DNA of 64,000 nt, from contig FOAY01000001.1 of NCBI GenBank assembly GCA_900109485.1, positions 293,914 through 357,913 of the forward strand, in the 5' to 3' direction. The stretch's first letter is position 1. Each line of letters begins with the position of its first letter. The DNA is from Kosakonia sacchari (lineage in GTDB: Bacteria > Pseudomonadota > Gammaproteobacteria > Enterobacterales > Enterobacteriaceae). The position numbers were made by a program, and so were the translations under genes. Of this stretch, positions 27,501-39,206 are shown in pieces. The notes beneath the pieces were generated by a model. That model searched no databases, was not told the DNA's origin, and saw only the letters and a list, made by a program, of their open reading frames with translations.

Positions 27501-27938
27501 CAACTTTGGCTTGAGCATCTTGTCTACTGTGCCAGCGGTGGCACCGGCGAAAGCCGGTTGTTTGTGCGTAAAGAAGGCGAGTGGCGATTCCCGCCACTGA
27601 AGCCAGAGCAGGCGATGGACTCTCTGGCGCTGATGATCGACGGCTACCGGGAAGGGATGACGAAACCGCTACTGCTGGTGCCGGAAAGCGGCGGCGCGTG
27701 GATAAAAGCCTGTTATGACGCCGCAAATGATGCCATGTTAATGGACGAGGAAACGCTACAGAAAGCGCAAAGCAAATTTCTGCAAGCCTGGGAGGGCAAT
27801 ATGATGGTTCGCGGTGAAGGTGAAGATATATGGTATCAGCGGTTGTGGCGTACCCTTGAGCCAGAGTGTTACGCTGAAATCACCGAACAGGCGCGCCGTT
27901 TCCTGTTACCGCTTTATCGACATAATCAGTCCGACTGA
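24567..27938 (+). CDS. recC: RecC, exonuclease V subunit gamma
   Basis: A 1123-residue subunit of the RecBCD helicase-nuclease. RecC holds the complex together, splits the strands and recognises the Chi sequence through an inactive helicase-like and nuclease-like fold. It is collinear with E. coli RecC (1122 residues) from MLRVYHSNRLDVLEALMEF to the C-terminus, including the NICTLMPMRSIPFKVVCLLGM and RRDDDRYLFLEALISA segments. AGGAG is visible before the ATG. recB and recD follow after ptrA. Confidence 0.97.
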   Translation: MLRVYHSNRLDVLEALMEFIVERDRLDDPFEPEVVLVQSTGMAQWLQMTLAQKFGIAANITFPLPASFIWDMFVCVLDDIPKESAFSKQSMSWKLMSLLPDMLEREEFFMLRHYLNDDDDKRKLFQLSSRVADLYDQYLVYRPEWLTRWEAGETVEGLGEAQQWQAPLWRALVEHTAALGQPHWHRANLYQRFINTLESAQTPPAGLPSRVFICGISALPPVYLQALQALGKHIDVHLLFTNPCRYYWGDIKDPAFLARLVTRQRRHHREDRLFPLFRDTQNAGGLFNDDGEQDVGNPLLASWGKLGRDNIFLLAGMDRYEELDAFVDITPGSLLQNLKYDILELQNSAVAGVTAEEFAHSDKKRTLAPDDRSVTVHVCHSPQREVEILHDRLLAMLEADPELTPRDIVVMVADIDSYSPYIQAVFGSASGERYLPYAISDRRARQAHPALQAFISLLSLPDSRFVSEDVLALLDVPVLAARFNIDEEGLRYLRLWVNESGIRWGMDDDNVRELELPPTGQHTWQFGLTRMLIGYAMESRHGEWQSVLPYDESSGLIAELVGHLATLLMQLNIWRRGLSEARPLEEWLPVCRDMLNDFFLPDQDTEAALALIEQEWQAIIAQGVGAKYGEAIPLSLLRDELAQRLDQERISQRFLAGPVNICTLMPMRSIPFKVVCLLGMNDGVYPRTLPPLGFDLMSQKPQRGDRSRRDDDRYLFLEALISAQQQLYISYIGRSIQDNKERFPSVLVQELVDYIGQSHCLVGDEALNCDDSERRVKAHITHLHTRMPFDPANFTADEWQSYAREWLPAASSQGQAHSPFIQTLESQPLETLSFDQLQRFWAHPVRAFFQMRLRVNFRPEESEIPDAEPFILDGLDRYQLNLELLNTLVEQQDEDKLFRRYRAAGLLPYGAFGEIIWETQCQEMQELAGRVIEHRQPAVSQEIDLHCAGVHLTGWLSRVQPDGLLRWRPSLLSVSQGLQLWLEHLVYCASGGTGESRLFVRKEGEWRFPPLKPEQAMDSLALMIDGYREGMTKPLLLVPESGGAWIKACYDAANDAMLMDEETLQKAQSKFLQAWEGNMMVRGEGEDIWYQRLWRTLEPECYAEITEQARRFLLPLYRHNQSD

Positions 27939-28090
27939 CTGTATAAAAATTGCGCAAGTCGTAAGCATCCATTATTATGCGCGACGGTCACGGACTGATA
28001 TAACAAGAGTGCTGGCAAAGCCAGCGCGAGTATATCTGGCAGTTCCACAGTTACTGGAGCCGCCGGAAACGTTAATGATGAGGTTCGTGA

Positions 28091-30979
28091 ATGCCCCGCA
28101 GCACCTGGTTAAAAGTTTTCGTCCTGTTTTTTGCCCTCTGGGCGCCATTCAGTCAGGCCGACAATGGTTGGCAACCGGTTCAGGAAACTATCCGCAAGAG
28201 CGATAAAGATACCCGTCAGTATCAGGCGATTCGTCTCGATAATGGCATGGTTGTGCTGTTGGTATCCGATCCGCAGGCGGTGAAATCGCTCTCCGCGCTG
28301 GTCGTGCCGATCGGATCGCTGGAGGATCCTGATTCCCATCCTGGCCTTGCGCATTACCTGGAACACATGACCCTGATGGGTTCCAAAAAATACCCGCAGC
28401 CGGACAGCCTTGCCGAATACCTCAAGCTGCATGGCGGCAGCCATAATGCCAGTACTGCGCCTTACCGCACCGCTTACTACCTCGAAGTGGAAAATAACGC
28501 GCTGGACGGCGCCGTTGATCGTCTGGCGGATGCGATTGCTGCCCCGATGCTGGATAAAAAATATGGCGAACGCGAACGCAACGCGGTCAACGCCGAGCTG
28601 ACCATGGCGCGTACCCGTGACGGGATGCGGATGGCGCAGGTCAGCGCGGAGACCATTAACCCGGCGCACCCGGGCGCGCGCTTCTCCGGCGGCAATCTTG
28701 AAACGCTGAGCGACAAACCGGGCAGCCCGGTACACCAGGCGCTGCTGGCGTTTCGCGATAAATTCTACTCAGCGAACCTAATGAAAGCGGTCATCTACAG
28801 CAATCGTCCGCTGAGCGAACTGGCGACGCTTGCGGTGCAAACCTATGGCCGCGTGCCGAATAAAAACATCACGAAGCCGGAAATCACCGTGCCCGTCGTC
28901 ACCGATGCGCAGAAAGGTGTCATCATTCACTATGTTCCGGCGGTGCCGCGCAAAGTGCTGCGCGTTGAGTTCCGTATCGATAACAACACCGCTGCGTTTC
29001 GCAGTAAAACGGACGAATTGATCACTTACCTGATTGGCAATCGTAGTCCGGGCACGCTCTCTGACTGGCTGCAAAGCCAGGGGCTGGTTGAAGGGATCCG
29101 TGGCGACTCCGATCCAGTGGTCAACGGCAACAGCGGCGTGCTGGCGATTTCCGCGACGTTGACAGACAAAGGTCAGGCGAATCGCGATCAGGTGGTAGCG
29201 GCGATTTTCAGCTATCTGCAACTGCTGCGTGAAAAAGGTATCGATAAGCGCTATTTCGACGAGCTTTCCCATATTCTTGACCTTGATTTTCGCTACCCCT
29301 CCATTACCCGCGATATGGATTATGTTGAGTGGCTGGCGGATACAATGATCCGCGTACCGGTTGCGCATACGCTGGATTCAGTAAACATTGCTGACCAGTT
29401 TGATGCCAAAGCGGTGCAGGCGCGTCTTGACGAAATGACGCCGCAAAATGCCCGCATCTGGTATATCAGCCCGGATGAGCCGCACAATAAAACGGCCTAT
29501 TTTGTCGATGCGCCTTATCAGGTCGATAAAATTTCCCCGGAAACCTTTGCTGACTGGCAGAAGCGGGAGAGCGACATTACGCTGAAATTCCCCGAGCTGA
29601 ACCCCTATATTCCGGATGATTTCACGCTGATCAAACCGCAGAAGCAGTACGAGCATCCCGAACTGATTGTCGATGAGCCGACGCTGCGCGTGGTGTATAT
29701 GCCGAGCCGCTATTTTGCCAGCGAACCGAAGGCGGATGTCAGCGTGGTACTGCGTAATCCACAGGCGATGGATACCGCGAAAAGCCAGGTGATGTTCGCA
29801 CTGAATGACTATCTGGCGGGGCTCGCGCTCGATCAGCTGAGCAACCAGGCGGCTGTCGGCGGGATCACTTTTTCCACCAATGCCAACAATGGCTTGATGC
29901 TTAACGCCAATGGTTACACCCAGCGCCTGCCGCAGCTTTTCCAGGCGTTGCTGAGCGGTTATTTCAGCTATACGCCTACGGAAGAACAGCTTGCGCAGGC
30001 CAAATCCTGGTACGCGCAAATGATGGATTCGGCAGAGAAGGGTAAAGCCTTTGATCAGGCGATTATGCCAGTGCAGATGCTGTCGCAGGTGCCGTACTTC
30101 TTGCGTGAAGATCGTCGTGCGCTGCTGCCATCGATCTCCCTGCAGGACATTTTGCACTATCGCGATGCGCTGAAGAGCAATGCGCGTCCGGAATTCCTCG
30201 TGGTCGGCAACCTCGGTGAGCAGCAGGCGAAAGACCTTGCTCATGCGGTACAAAAACAGCTGGGTGCCAATGGTACCGTGTGGTGCCGCAACCAGGACGT
30301 CGTGGTTGATAAACAGCAGAATGTGAGCTTTGAAAAAGCGGGTAACAGCACGGATTCCGCGCTGGCCGCGGTGTTCGTTCCGCCAGGTTTTGATGAGTAC
30401 AGCAGCTCGGCCTACAGCGCGATGCTGGGGCAAATTGTACAGCCGTGGTTCTATAACCAGTTACGCACCGAGGAACAGCTTGGTTACGCTGTGTTTGCTT
30501 TCCCGATGAGCGTTGGCCGTCAGTGGGGCATGGGTTTCCTGTTACAGAGCAATGATAAGCAACCAGCGTATCTCTGGGAGCGCTACAAGGCCTTCTTCCC
30601 GACAGCGGAAGCGAAGCTGCGGGCGATGAAACCGGAAGAGTTTGCCCAAATCCAGCAGGGGGTGATTGCGCAAATAGTGCAAGCGCCGCAAACGTTAGGT
30701 GAAGAGGCTTCCAAACTCAGCAAAGATTTTGATCGCGGCAATATGCGCTTCGATTCACGTGATAAAGTAGTCGCTCAGATAAAACTGCTGACGCCGCAGA
30801 AACTTGCCGACTTCTTCCATCAGGCGGTGGTAGAGCCGCAAGGCATGGCGATTTTGTCGCAGATCTCCGGTAGCCAGAGCGGGAAAGCGGAATATGCTCA
30901 ACCACAAGGCTGGAAGGTCTGGGACAGCGTCAGCGCCCTGCAGCAATCCTTACCGAAGATGACCGAGAAAGATGAGTGA
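28091..30979 (+). CDS. ptrA: PtrA, pitrilysin (protease III)
   Basis: A 962-residue periplasmic zinc protease of the M16 insulinase family that cuts small polypeptides. The signal peptide covers about residues 1-23 (ending SQA). The inverted zinc motif HYLEH has His88, Glu91 and His92, and the distal ligand is Glu169 in ERNAVNAEL. Four M16 domains follow, with the C-terminal half inactive. The length equals E. coli PtrA. It lies between recC and recB as in E. coli, and its end overlaps recB by eight bases. Its function is unrelated to RecBCD. Confidence 0.97.
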   Translation: MPRSTWLKVFVLFFALWAPFSQADNGWQPVQETIRKSDKDTRQYQAIRLDNGMVVLLVSDPQAVKSLSALVVPIGSLEDPDSHPGLAHYLEHMTLMGSKKYPQPDSLAEYLKLHGGSHNASTAPYRTAYYLEVENNALDGAVDRLADAIAAPMLDKKYGERERNAVNAELTMARTRDGMRMAQVSAETINPAHPGARFSGGNLETLSDKPGSPVHQALLAFRDKFYSANLMKAVIYSNRPLSELATLAVQTYGRVPNKNITKPEITVPVVTDAQKGVIIHYVPAVPRKVLRVEFRIDNNTAAFRSKTDELITYLIGNRSPGTLSDWLQSQGLVEGIRGDSDPVVNGNSGVLAISATLTDKGQANRDQVVAAIFSYLQLLREKGIDKRYFDELSHILDLDFRYPSITRDMDYVEWLADTMIRVPVAHTLDSVNIADQFDAKAVQARLDEMTPQNARIWYISPDEPHNKTAYFVDAPYQVDKISPETFADWQKRESDITLKFPELNPYIPDDFTLIKPQKQYEHPELIVDEPTLRVVYMPSRYFASEPKADVSVVLRNPQAMDTAKSQVMFALNDYLAGLALDQLSNQAAVGGITFSTNANNGLMLNANGYTQRLPQLFQALLSGYFSYTPTEEQLAQAKSWYAQMMDSAEKGKAFDQAIMPVQMLSQVPYFLREDRRALLPSISLQDILHYRDALKSNARPEFLVVGNLGEQQAKDLAHAVQKQLGANGTVWCRNQDVVVDKQQNVSFEKAGNSTDSALAAVFVPPGFDEYSSSAYSAMLGQIVQPWFYNQLRTEEQLGYAVFAFPMSVGRQWGMGFLLQSNDKQPAYLWERYKAFFPTAEAKLRAMKPEEFAQIQQGVIAQIVQAPQTLGEEASKLSKDFDRGNMRFDSRDKVVAQIKLLTPQKLADFFHQAVVEPQGMAILSQISGSQSGKAEYAQPQGWKVWDSVSALQQSLPKMTEKDE

Positions 30980-33900
30980 AACCACTGCTGAGACCCTTGA
31001 TCCCCTGCGCTTGCCGCTTACCGGCGAGCGCCTGATTGAAGCCTCGGCGGGCACCGGCAAGACATTCACCATCGCCGCACTCTATTTGCGGCTGCTATTA
31101 GGGTTGGGCGGCAATGCCGCCTTCCCGCGACCACTCAGCGTTGAAGAGCTGCTGGTGGTGACTTTCACCGAGGCCGCGACCGAAGAGCTGCGTGGCCGTA
31201 TCCGCAGTAATATCCATGAGCTACGCCTTGCCTGCCTGCGGGAAAGCAGCAGCAACCCCCTGTATGCCCGTTTGCTGGAGGAGATTGCCGATAAGCAGCA
31301 GGCGGCGTACTGGCTGATGCTGGCAGAGCGGCAAATGGATGAAGCGGCAGTCTTTACCATTCATGGCTTCTGCCAGCGCATGCTCAGCCTGAACGCGTTC
31401 GAATCCGGCATGCTGTTTGAACAGCAACTGGTGGAAGATGAATCTCTGCTGCGCTATCAGGCCTGCGCGGATTTCTGGCGGCGTCACTGCTACCCGCTGC
31501 CGCGTGAGATTGCCCAGGCGATCCATGCCTCGTGGAAAGGGCCGCAGGAACTGCTGAAGGCGATCGATCGCTACCTGCAGGGCGAAGCGCCGCAAATCAA
31601 ATCCCCACCGTCGGCGGATGAAACGCTGGTTTCCCGCCACCAGCGCATTATCGCCCGGATTGATGCCATCAAGCAGCAGTGGAATGCCGCAGTTGCCGAA
31701 GTGGAGCCGGTGATTGAAGCGTCCGGTATCGACCGGCGCAAATTCAACCGTGGCAACCAGGCAAAGTATATTGAGCGTGTGTCCGCCTGGGCGCAGGAAG
31801 AGACGCGTAGTTACCTCCTGCCGGAGGCACTGGAGAAGTTTGCCCAGTCTTTCCTTGCCGAACGCACTAAAGCCGATGGCGTGGTGCCGGAACATCCGCT
31901 TTTTGTCGCTATCGAGGAACTGCTGGCTCAGCCGTTAACGCTTGACGATCTGGTGCTGACCAGCGCAATGCGTGAAATCCGTGAGGCGGTGGCGAAAGAG
32001 AAACGTCGTCGCGGCGAGCTGGGTTTTGACGATATGCTGAGCCGCCTGGATAGCGCATTGCGCAGCCCGAACGGTGAGGCGCTGGCCGCTGCGATCCGCG
32101 GACGCTTCCCGGTGGCGATGATCGATGAATTTCAGGATACCGATCCGCAGCAGTACCGTATTTTCAGCCGTATCTGGCATGGGCAGCCAGAGTGCGGCCT
32201 GCTGTTGATTGGCGACCCGAAGCAGGCTATCTACGCATTTCGCGGCGCCGATATTTTTACCTATATGAAAGCGCGCGATGAAGTGAGTGCTCGCTATACC
32301 CTTGATACCAACTGGCGCTCGTCGCCAGGAATGATCGCCAGCGTTAACCGCCTGTTTATGCAGATGGAAGACGCCTTTATGTTTCGCCAGATCCCCTTCC
32401 TGCCGGTTAAATCCGCCGCTAAAAATGCGGGTCTGCGCTTTACCTTTCGTGGAGAAATGCAGCCAGCCATGAACATGTGGCTGATGGAGGGCGAAGGTGT
32501 TGGCGTCGGCGATTACCAGGGTTTTATGGCACAGCTCTGCGCCTCGCAGATCCGCGACTGGCTGAGCGCTGGCCAGCAGGGCGAGGCGCTGTTGTACGAA
32601 GGTGAGGGCGAGCATGAGAAAGTGCGCCCGGTCAGAGCCTCGGATATTACCGTGCTGGTGCGCAGCCGCCACGAAGCGTCGCTGATTCGCGATGCCCTGA
32701 TGCTGCTGGATATTCCCTCCGTCTATCTCTCTAACCGCGACAGCGTGTTCGACACGCCGGAAGCACAGGAGCTGTTGTGGCTGTTGCATGCCGTGCTGGC
32801 ACCGGAGCGGGAGAGCACGTTGCGTAGCGCGTTAGCCACCTCCATGCTGGGGCTGACCGCGCAGGATATTGAAGCGCTGAATCTCGACGAACAGGCGTGG
32901 GATGAGAAAGTTGAAGAGTTCTCTCACTACCGCGAACTGTGGCAAAAACGCGGTGTGATGCCGATGCTGCGCACGTTGATGAGCGCGCGCAATGTGGCAG
33001 AGAATCTACTGGCGACGCCTGGCGGTGAGCGGCGATTAACCGATATTCTGCATATCAGCGAGCTGTTGCAGGAAGCCGGAACGCAGCTTGAAAGTGAGCA
33101 TGCACTTACCCGTTGGCTGGCGCAGCGCATCGCTGAACCGAATGCCAATGCCTCCAGCGAGCAGTTGCGTCTGGAGAGCGACAAACATCTGGTGCAGATT
33201 GTCACCATCCATAAATCGAAAGGCCTCGAATACCCGCTGGTCTGGCTGCCGTTTATTGCGAATTTCCGCGTCCAGGATCAGGGTTTCTACCATGACCGCG
33301 AATCGTTCGCGGCGATGCTCGATTTAAGCCATGGTGACGAGAGCGTCGAACTGGCGGAAACCGAGCGCCTTGCGGAAGATTTGCGCCTGCTCTATGTAGC
33401 ATTAACGCGTTCGGTCTGGCATTGCAGTCTGGGGATCGCGCCGCTGATTCGCCGTCGCGGCGGCAAAACGGGCGAAACTGATTTCCACCAGAGCGCACTT
33501 GGGCGGCTGATTCAGAAAGGTGAAGCGCTTGATGCTGCCGGTTTGCAGCGTGCATTGCAGGCGCTGTGCAATAACGATATCGCCCTTTGCACGCCGCCCG
33601 TTGCCGATAGCGCCCGCTGGCAGTTACCGCAAACGGCGCTGCCCGCACTGAGCGCGCGGGAAGTGACGCGGAAAATTGCCGACGACTGGCGCGTGACCAG
33701 CTATTCCGGCTTGCAGCAGCGTGCTCACGGCATCGCCCAGGATCTGCTGCCGCGTCTGGATATCGATGCGGCCGGTGAGCGTGAGGTTGCGGTTGAACCG
33801 ATGCTGACGCCGCACCAGTTTCCGCGTGGCGCCGCGCCGGGAACCTTTTTACACAGCCTGTTTGAAGATCTGGATTTTACCCAGCCAATCTCGCCGCAAT

Positions 33901-34532
33901 GGGTGGCGGAAAGAGTGCTGGCGGGGGGTTACGAAGAACACTGGGAGCCGGTACTGAGCCGCTGGCTGGAGAGCGTGCTGCATGCGCCGCTGGCCGGAAC
34001 GGGCATTTCGCTAAGCCAGCTTACGCCGAAGGAGAAACAGGTTGAGATGGAGTTCTACTTGCCTGTGACGCAGGCGATGAGCGCTCAGGCGTTGGATGCG
34101 CTAATTCGGCGCTACGATCCGCTGTCGGCAGGGTGTCCACCGCTCGATTTCCGCGATGTGCGCGGCATGCTGAAAGGCTTTATCGATCTCGTCTTTCGCC
34201 ACGACGGACGCTACTACCTGCTGGATTACAAATCCAACTGGCTGGGCGAAAGCGCGGAGGCCTATACGCAGGCGGCGATGGCGACGGCAATGCAGGCGCA
34301 CCGCTACGACTTGCAGTATCAATTATATAGCCTGGCGCTGCATCGTTACCTGCGCCACCGCATCGCGGATTACCGCTATGAACAGCATTTCGGCGGCGTG
34401 ATCTACCTTTTTTTGCGCGGCGTTGAGGCGCAAAACCCGCAGCAGGGTATCTTCACCACGCGTCCTGACGCGGCACTGATCGAACAGATGGATGCGTTAT
34501 TTGCCGGAGAGATGCAGGAGTCGATGCCATGA
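30972..34532 (+). CDS. recB: RecB, exonuclease V subunit beta
   Basis: A 1186-residue subunit with 3'-5' helicase and nuclease activity. Walker A is at [11 protein letters not shown] (Lys29). Other SF1 helicase motifs include [30 protein letters not shown] and [17 protein letters not shown]. The C-terminal nuclease active site has Asp1085 and Lys1087 in LLDYKSNW. RecB also loads RecA after Chi. It is about six residues longer than the E. coli protein. It overlaps ptrA upstream and recD downstream by four bases. Confidence 0.97.
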   Translation: MSETTAETLDPLRLPLTGERLIEASAGTGKTFTIAALYLRLLLGLGGNAAFPRPLSVEELLVVTFTEAATEELRGRIRSNIHELRLACLRESSSNPLYARLLEEIADKQQAAYWLMLAERQMDEAAVFTIHGFCQRMLSLNAFESGMLFEQQLVEDESLLRYQACADFWRRHCYPLPREIAQAIHASWKGPQELLKAIDRYLQGEAPQIKSPPSADETLVSRHQRIIARIDAIKQQWNAAVAEVEPVIEASGIDRRKFNRGNQAKYIERVSAWAQEETRSYLLPEALEKFAQSFLAERTKADGVVPEHPLFVAIEELLAQPLTLDDLVLTSAMREIREAVAKEKRRRGELGFDDMLSRLDSALRSPNGEALAAAIRGRFPVAMIDEFQDTDPQQYRIFSRIWHGQPECGLLLIGDPKQAIYAFRGADIFTYMKARDEVSARYTLDTNWRSSPGMIASVNRLFMQMEDAFMFRQIPFLPVKSAAKNAGLRFTFRGEMQPAMNMWLMEGEGVGVGDYQGFMAQLCASQIRDWLSAGQQGEALLYEGEGEHEKVRPVRASDITVLVRSRHEASLIRDALMLLDIPSVYLSNRDSVFDTPEAQELLWLLHAVLAPERESTLRSALATSMLGLTAQDIEALNLDEQAWDEKVEEFSHYRELWQKRGVMPMLRTLMSARNVAENLLATPGGERRLTDILHISELLQEAGTQLESEHALTRWLAQRIAEPNANASSEQLRLESDKHLVQIVTIHKSKGLEYPLVWLPFIANFRVQDQGFYHDRESFAAMLDLSHGDESVELAETERLAEDLRLLYVALTRSVWHCSLGIAPLIRRRGGKTGETDFHQSALGRLIQKGEALDAAGLQRALQALCNNDIALCTPPVADSARWQLPQTALPALSAREVTRKIADDWRVTSYSGLQQRAHGIAQDLLPRLDIDAAGEREVAVEPMLTPHQFPRGAAPGTFLHSLFEDLDFTQPISPQWVAERVLAGGYEEHWEPVLSRWLESVLHAPLAGTGISLSQLTPKEKQVEMEFYLPVTQAMSAQALDALIRRYDPLSAGCPPLDFRDVRGMLKGFIDLVFRHDGRYYLLDYKSNWLGESAEAYTQAAMATAMQAHRYDLQYQLYSLALHRYLRHRIADYRYEQHFGGVIYLFLRGVEAQNPQQGIFTTRPDAALIEQMDALFAGEMQESMP

Positions 34533-36361
34533 GTATGACAGCACAATTACGTGAAGCGGCAGAGCTGAAACTGTTGCGCCCGCTGGATGTGCAGTTCGCT
34601 CTGACGGTGGCAACGGAAGAGGAACCGGCGGTGATGCTGGCAGCGGCGCTGCTCAGCCACGACGCCGGTGAAGGACACGTCTGTTTACCGCTTTCGCGCC
34701 TGACGCCTGAAGCGTATGCCAGCGCAGGAACGATCTTTAGCCAACTTTTTGAGCAGGCGGGAAACCCTGACGACTGGCGGCAAACGCTGCTGTCATCGCA
34801 TGCAGTCAGCGACGGTGAAACGCCCGCGCCGCTGGTGCTGAGGGGGGATCGCCTCTACCTGAACCGCATGTGGCAAAACGAACGACAGGTGGCGGCATTT
34901 TTTGCCGAACGGCAGAGCCAGCCCGATGTGGATGAAACCCGGCTGACGCAGGTACTGGAGACATTTTTCCCGACAACGGGCGAAATAAACTGGCAGAAAG
35001 TAGCGGCAGCCGTGGCGCTCACCCGGCGTATTTCGGTGATTTCCGGCGGGCCGGGAACCGGGAAAACCACGACTGTGGCAAAACTGCTTGCGGCACTGGT
35101 ACAGATGGTGGACGGCGGCAAATGCCGCATTTGTCTGGCCGCGCCGACCGGCAAAGCTGCCGCGCGGTTGACCGAGTCGCTGGGCAATGCGCTGCGTCAG
35201 CTGGATCTGACGGAACAACAGAAAGCGATGCTGCCGGACGAAGCCAGCACGCTGCACCGTCTGCTTGGCGCGCAGCCGGGCAGCCAGCGCCTGCGGCATC
35301 ATGCTGATAATCCGCTGCATCTTGATGTGCTGGTGGTCGATGAAGCCTCAATGATCGATTTGCCAATGATGTCGCGGTTGATCGATGCGCTGCCGCCGCA
35401 GGCCCGGGTGATCTTTCTTGGCGATCGCGATCAACTGGCCTCGGTAGAGGCCGGAGCGGTGCTGGGTGATATCTGCGCGTGGGTGAACGCTGGCTATACC
35501 CCGGAGCGTGCGGCGCAGCTCTCGCGCTTAACTGGCTCAACGGTTCCCGCCGGAGAAGGGCACTGCGCCAGCACGCTGCGCGACAGCCTGTGTTTGCTGC
35601 AAAAAAGCTATCGTTTTGGCAGTGATTCCGGCATTGGCCAACTGGCGGCGGCGGTCAATCGGGGCGATAAAAATGCCACCAGAGCGGTATTCAGCCAGGG
35701 CTTTGGCGATATCGAGCGTAAACCGCTGCAGAGCGCAGAAGAGTATCAGGCAATGATCGACGACGCGCTCGCCGGCTATGGCCATTATTTGTCGCGAGTG
35801 CATGACAACGCCGCGCCGGAGGAGATTATCGCGGCGTTTAGCGAATACCAGTTGCTGTGCGCATTACGCGAAGGACCGTTTGGGGTCAGCGGGCTGAATG
35901 AGCGTCTGGAACTGGCGCTGCTGCGTAAACGGCAGATTTCACGCCCGGCGCATTCGCGCTGGTATCACGGTCGTCCGGTTATGATCTCACGTAATGATTC
36001 GGCGCTGGGCTTATTTAATGGCGATATCGGTATAGCGCTGGAGCAGGGGCAGGGGATCCGCGTCTGGTTTCCGCTGCCGGATGGCAGCATCAAATCCGTG
36101 CAGCCCAGCCGCCTGCCGGAGCATGAAACGGCGTGGGCAATGACCGTGCATAAATCGCAGGGTTCGGAGTTTGATCATACGGCGTTGATCCTGCCGGGGC
36201 AGTTTGTACCGGTCGTCACGCGTGAGCTGGTTTATACCGCCATCACCCGTGCGCGCAGGCGGCTGTCGCTCTATGCGGACGAGCGCGTACTGGCGCAGGC
36301 CATTGCCACTCGCACCGAGCGGCGCAGCGGGCTGGATGCGTTATTCAGCGAAGTAGAGTAA
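34529..36361 (+). CDS. recD: RecD, exonuclease V subunit alpha
   Basis: A 610-residue 5'-3' helicase of superfamily 1B, the fast motor of RecBCD. Walker A is at [15 protein letters not shown] with Lys179. Further motifs are [33 protein letters not shown] and [10 protein letters not shown]. The first 90 residues, which bind RecC, are the most divergent from E. coli. The ATG overlaps the recB stop. It is convergent with argA. Confidence 0.96.
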   Translation: MSMTAQLREAAELKLLRPLDVQFALTVATEEEPAVMLAAALLSHDAGEGHVCLPLSRLTPEAYASAGTIFSQLFEQAGNPDDWRQTLLSSHAVSDGETPAPLVLRGDRLYLNRMWQNERQVAAFFAERQSQPDVDETRLTQVLETFFPTTGEINWQKVAAAVALTRRISVISGGPGTGKTTTVAKLLAALVQMVDGGKCRICLAAPTGKAAARLTESLGNALRQLDLTEQQKAMLPDEASTLHRLLGAQPGSQRLRHHADNPLHLDVLVVDEASMIDLPMMSRLIDALPPQARVIFLGDRDQLASVEAGAVLGDICAWVNAGYTPERAAQLSRLTGSTVPAGEGHCASTLRDSLCLLQKSYRFGSDSGIGQLAAAVNRGDKNATRAVFSQGFGDIERKPLQSAEEYQAMIDDALAGYGHYLSRVHDNAAPEEIIAAFSEYQLLCALREGPFGVSGLNERLELALLRKRQISRPAHSRWYHGRPVMISRNDSALGLFNGDIGIALEQGQGIRVWFPLPDGSIKSVQPSRLPEHETAWAMTVHKSQGSEFDHTALILPGQFVPVVTRELVYTAITRARRRLSLYADERVLAQAIATRTERRSGLDALFSEVE

Positions 36362-36362
36362 C

Positions 36363-36383
36363 GCCCCCGCAGCGCGCGGGGGC
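36363..36383. terminator. Hairpin between convergent recD and argA
   Basis: An 8-bp GC stem (GCCCCCGC with GCGGGGGC) with a 5-base loop lies just past the recD stop. It could end transcription in both directions, although neither side has a long T-run. Confidence 0.55.
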
Positions 36384-36389
36384 AAGCTT

Positions 36390-37721
36390 TCAGGTAAGGT
36401 CGGCCATCAGCACTTTGGAACGGCGCTGATAGTTGTACATCTGCTTTTTGGTCTCCGGCAGCGAATCAATATCCACCGGGGTAAAGCCGCGCTCCTGGAA
36501 CCAGTGAATGCTGCGCGTGGTCAGCACAAACAGTTTGCTCAGGCCAATCTGTCTCGCTTGCGCGGCAATACGCTCCAGCAGGACTTCACCGCGCGATGAG
36601 CTGCGATAGTCCGGGTGTACCGCCACGCAGGCCATCTCGCCGATTTTCTCTTCCGGGAAGGGATAAAGCGCCGCACAGGCAATGGTCAGGTTATCGCGTT
36701 CAATAATGGTGAATTTGTCGATCTCCATCTCCAGCTGTTCGCGGGAGCGGCGCACCAGAATGCCCTGTTGTTCAAGCGGGCGAATAAGTTCGAGAATACC
36801 GCCAATATCGTTGATGGTGGCGCGACGGATCTGCTCGGCGCTCTCCATCACAATCTGCGTACCGATACCGTCGCGGGAGAACAGCTCCTGTAACAGCGCG
36901 CCGTCTTCCTGATAGCTGATCAAGTGGCTGCGCCGCACGCCGCTGCGACAGGCTTTGACCGCGCCACGCAGGAAACGCACCGTGCCGGAGTGGTAATCTC
37001 CTTTTGCTTCCAGCGCCTCGACGCGCGCCTGCGCTTCGTTCGGGAACAGCTCGGAAACAATATCGCCCTCGTCGTTCATTACCCCTTGCGACGAGCAAAA
37101 ACCGATCATTTTTTCGGCTTTCAGCTTGATGGCAAGCTGGGTGGCAATCTCTTCGGAGGTAAGGTTAAAACTTTCGCCAGTGACCGACACCGCGACCGGC
37201 CCCATCAGCACAATCGCACCGCTGTCGAGCTGGCGATGGATCGCTTCTTCATCAATACGGCGAATACGTCCGCTATGGCAATAATCTACGCCGTCATCGA
37301 CGCCCAGCGGCTGGGAAATAATAAAGTTGCCGCTGACCACGTTAATATGCGCGCCCTGCAATGGCGTATTGTTGAGGCTCATCGACAGCCGCGCCGTGAT
37401 GTCGAGCTGCAACAGGCCTGCCGCCTGCTTAACCAGTTCAAGGGTTTTTGCATCGGTAACGCGGGTGTGTTTGTGGTAAATCGGTTCATGATGATGTTCG
37501 GCAAGGTTGGCGTCGATTTGTGGACGCGCGCCATACACCACCACCAGCCGGATGCCGAGGCTGTGTAACAGGCCGATGTCATTGACAATACTGGAAAAAT
37601 TCTCGTGCGCAATGGCTTCACCGCCGAGCATAATCACAAATGTCTTTCCCCGATGGGCATTAATATAGGGAACAGAATGGCGGAATCCTTGTACCAGTTC
37701 GGTTCTGCGCTCTCTTACCAC
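36390..37721 (-). CDS. argA: ArgA, N-acetylglutamate synthase
   Basis: A 443-residue enzyme that acetylates glutamate with acetyl-CoA, the first committed step of arginine synthesis, and is feedback-inhibited by arginine. The N-terminal amino-acid-kinase-like domain (about 1-280; [20 protein letters not shown]) binds arginine. The C-terminal GNAT domain (about 290-443) holds the acetyl-CoA loop [14 protein letters not shown]. The start is GTG. Two ARG boxes lie directly upstream, so ArgR repression is expected. Length equals E. coli. Confidence 0.96.
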   Translation of the reverse strand: MVRERRTELVQGFRHSVPYINAHRGKTFVIMLGGEAIAHENFSSIVNDIGLLHSLGIRLVVVYGARPQIDANLAEHHHEPIYHKHTRVTDAKTLELVKQAAGLLQLDITARLSMSLNNTPLQGAHINVVSGNFIISQPLGVDDGVDYCHSGRIRRIDEEAIHRQLDSGAIVLMGPVAVSVTGESFNLTSEEIATQLAIKLKAEKMIGFCSSQGVMNDEGDIVSELFPNEAQARVEALEAKGDYHSGTVRFLRGAVKACRSGVRRSHLISYQEDGALLQELFSRDGIGTQIVMESAEQIRRATINDIGGILELIRPLEQQGILVRRSREQLEMEIDKFTIIERDNLTIACAALYPFPEEKIGEMACVAVHPDYRSSSRGEVLLERIAAQARQIGLSKLFVLTTRSIHWFQERGFTPVDIDSLPETKKQMYNYQRRSKVLMADLT

Positions 37722-37732
37722 GGCCTGTCCTC

Positions 37733-37771
37733 AATGCATGATTATTCGTAAATTGTGTATTTTTATTCTTT
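37733..37771. promoter_or_regulatory. Tandem ARG boxes of argA
   Basis: Two 18-base ArgR sites separated by 3 bases, the standard operator arrangement. Box 1 is at 37733-37750 and box 2 at 37754-37771; against the consensus WNTGAATWWWWATTCANW they have three and two mismatches. They lie 11 bases upstream of the argA start codon, where ArgR-arginine would block transcription. Confidence 0.8.
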
Positions 37772-37947
37772 TCTGCCGCCTGGCGCAAGTGCAAATTTTG
37801 TCGTCATTCAATAAAGTTGGCCCGGCGAAGCCATTGAGCAGACATATGTTTACCCTTTAATAGATGACAGTTTATGCATCATTCGTTAAAGTTTTCGGTC
37901 AATTCTGACGAATAGCATTATTTAGCGAAAAATTGCTCGGGAGAGGC

Positions 37948-39201
37948 ATGTCGGGAAGTCAATCATCGGTGAGCCGCCGCAGGTTATTAAAAGGGGCGGG
38001 GGCCATGTGGTTATTAAGCGTAAGCCAGATTGGCCTGGCAGCGGTAAGCCAGGTGGTGGCGGTGCGCGTCTGGCCGGCGTCTACCTATACGCGCGTGACG
38101 GTGGAATCGAACCAGGTCATCAAATACAAGCAGTTCACGTTGAGTAACCCTGACCGGTTGGTTGTGGATCTCGAAGGCGTACACCTTAACTCCGTGCTGA
38201 AAGGCATGGGGACGCAGATTCGCGGCGACGATCCCTTCATCAAATCTGCGCGCGTAGGTCAGTTTGATCCGCAAACTGTGCGCATGGTGTTTGAGCTGAA
38301 ACAGGATGTTGCGCCGCAACTGTTCGCGCTGGCGCCGGTCGCTGGCTTCAAAGAGCGGCTGGTGATGGATCTCTATCCGGTGAATGCGAAAGATGTGCAG
38401 GATCCGCTGTTGGCGCTGTTGGAAGAGTACAACAAAGGCGATCTTGAACAGCAGATGCCGAAGCAGGATAGCGGCCCGCAGCCGGGGAAAGCGGGGCGCG
38501 ATCGGCCGATCGTTATTATGCTGGATCCCGGTCATGGTGGCGAAGATCCGGGGGCGATGGGGAAATACCGTACCCGCGAGAAAGACGTGGTGCTGCAAAT
38601 TGCCCGCCGTCTGTACGCGCTGATCGAGAAAGAAGGCAATATGAAAGCCTACATGACGCGTAACGAGGATGTCTTTATCCCGTTGAAAGTGCGCGTTGCC
38701 AAAGCACAAAAACAGCGTGCGGATCTGTTTGTGTCGATTCACGCCGATGCCTTCACCAGCCGTCAGCCGAGCGGTTCTTCGGTATTTGCTCTTTCGACCA
38801 AAGGGGCGACCAGTACGGCGGCAAAGTATCTGGCGGAGACGCAAAACGCTTCCGACCTTATTGGCGGCGTCAGTAAAAGCGGCGACCGTTATCTCGATCA
38901 CACCATGTTCGATATGGTGCAGTCGCTGACCATCAATGACAGCCTGAAGTTCGGCAAAGCCGTGCTCAACAAGCTCGGCAGCGTTAACGATCTGCATAAA
39001 AATCAGGTGGAACAGGCCGGTTTTGCGGTGCTGAAGGCACCGGATATTCCGTCGATTCTGGTCGAGACCGCGTTTATCAGTAATGTGGAAGAGGAACGCA
39101 AGCTGAAGACGGCCAAATTCCAGCAGGAAGTGGCGGAGTCGATTCTGGCGGGGATTAAAGCCTACTTCGCGGATGGCGCGACGCTGGCGAGAAGGGGATA
39201 A
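37948..39201 (+). CDS. amiC: AmiC, N-acetylmuramoyl-L-alanine amidase
   Basis: A 417-residue periplasmic zinc amidase that cleaves septal peptidoglycan during daughter-cell separation. It has a Tat signal with the twin arginines ([15 protein letters not shown]), an AMIN septal-targeting domain (about residues 35-135), and an Amidase_3 domain (about 190-410) with the zinc ligand His196 in [12 protein letters not shown] and the catalytic Glu in [11 protein letters not shown]. It is activated by NlpD, also encoded in this window. The ATG at 37948 follows GAGAGG; the frame to 37933 lengthens the signal needlessly. Confidence 0.96.
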   Translation: MSGSQSSVSRRRLLKGAGAMWLLSVSQIGLAAVSQVVAVRVWPASTYTRVTVESNQVIKYKQFTLSNPDRLVVDLEGVHLNSVLKGMGTQIRGDDPFIKSARVGQFDPQTVRMVFELKQDVAPQLFALAPVAGFKERLVMDLYPVNAKDVQDPLLALLEEYNKGDLEQQMPKQDSGPQPGKAGRDRPIVIMLDPGHGGEDPGAMGKYRTREKDVVLQIARRLYALIEKEGNMKAYMTRNEDVFIPLKVRVAKAQKQRADLFVSIHADAFTSRQPSGSSVFALSTKGATSTAAKYLAETQNASDLIGGVSKSGDRYLDHTMFDMVQSLTINDSLKFGKAVLNKLGSVNDLHKNQVEQAGFAVLKAPDIPSILVETAFISNVEEERKLKTAKFQQEVAESILAGIKAYFADGATLARRG

Positions 39202-39206
39202 CAGAG

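Noticed and set aside
29378-30433. 351-codon minus-strand frame inside ptrA
   Set aside because: It is a shadow of the GC-rich ptrA coding sequence, rich in Arg, His and Ile without motifs.
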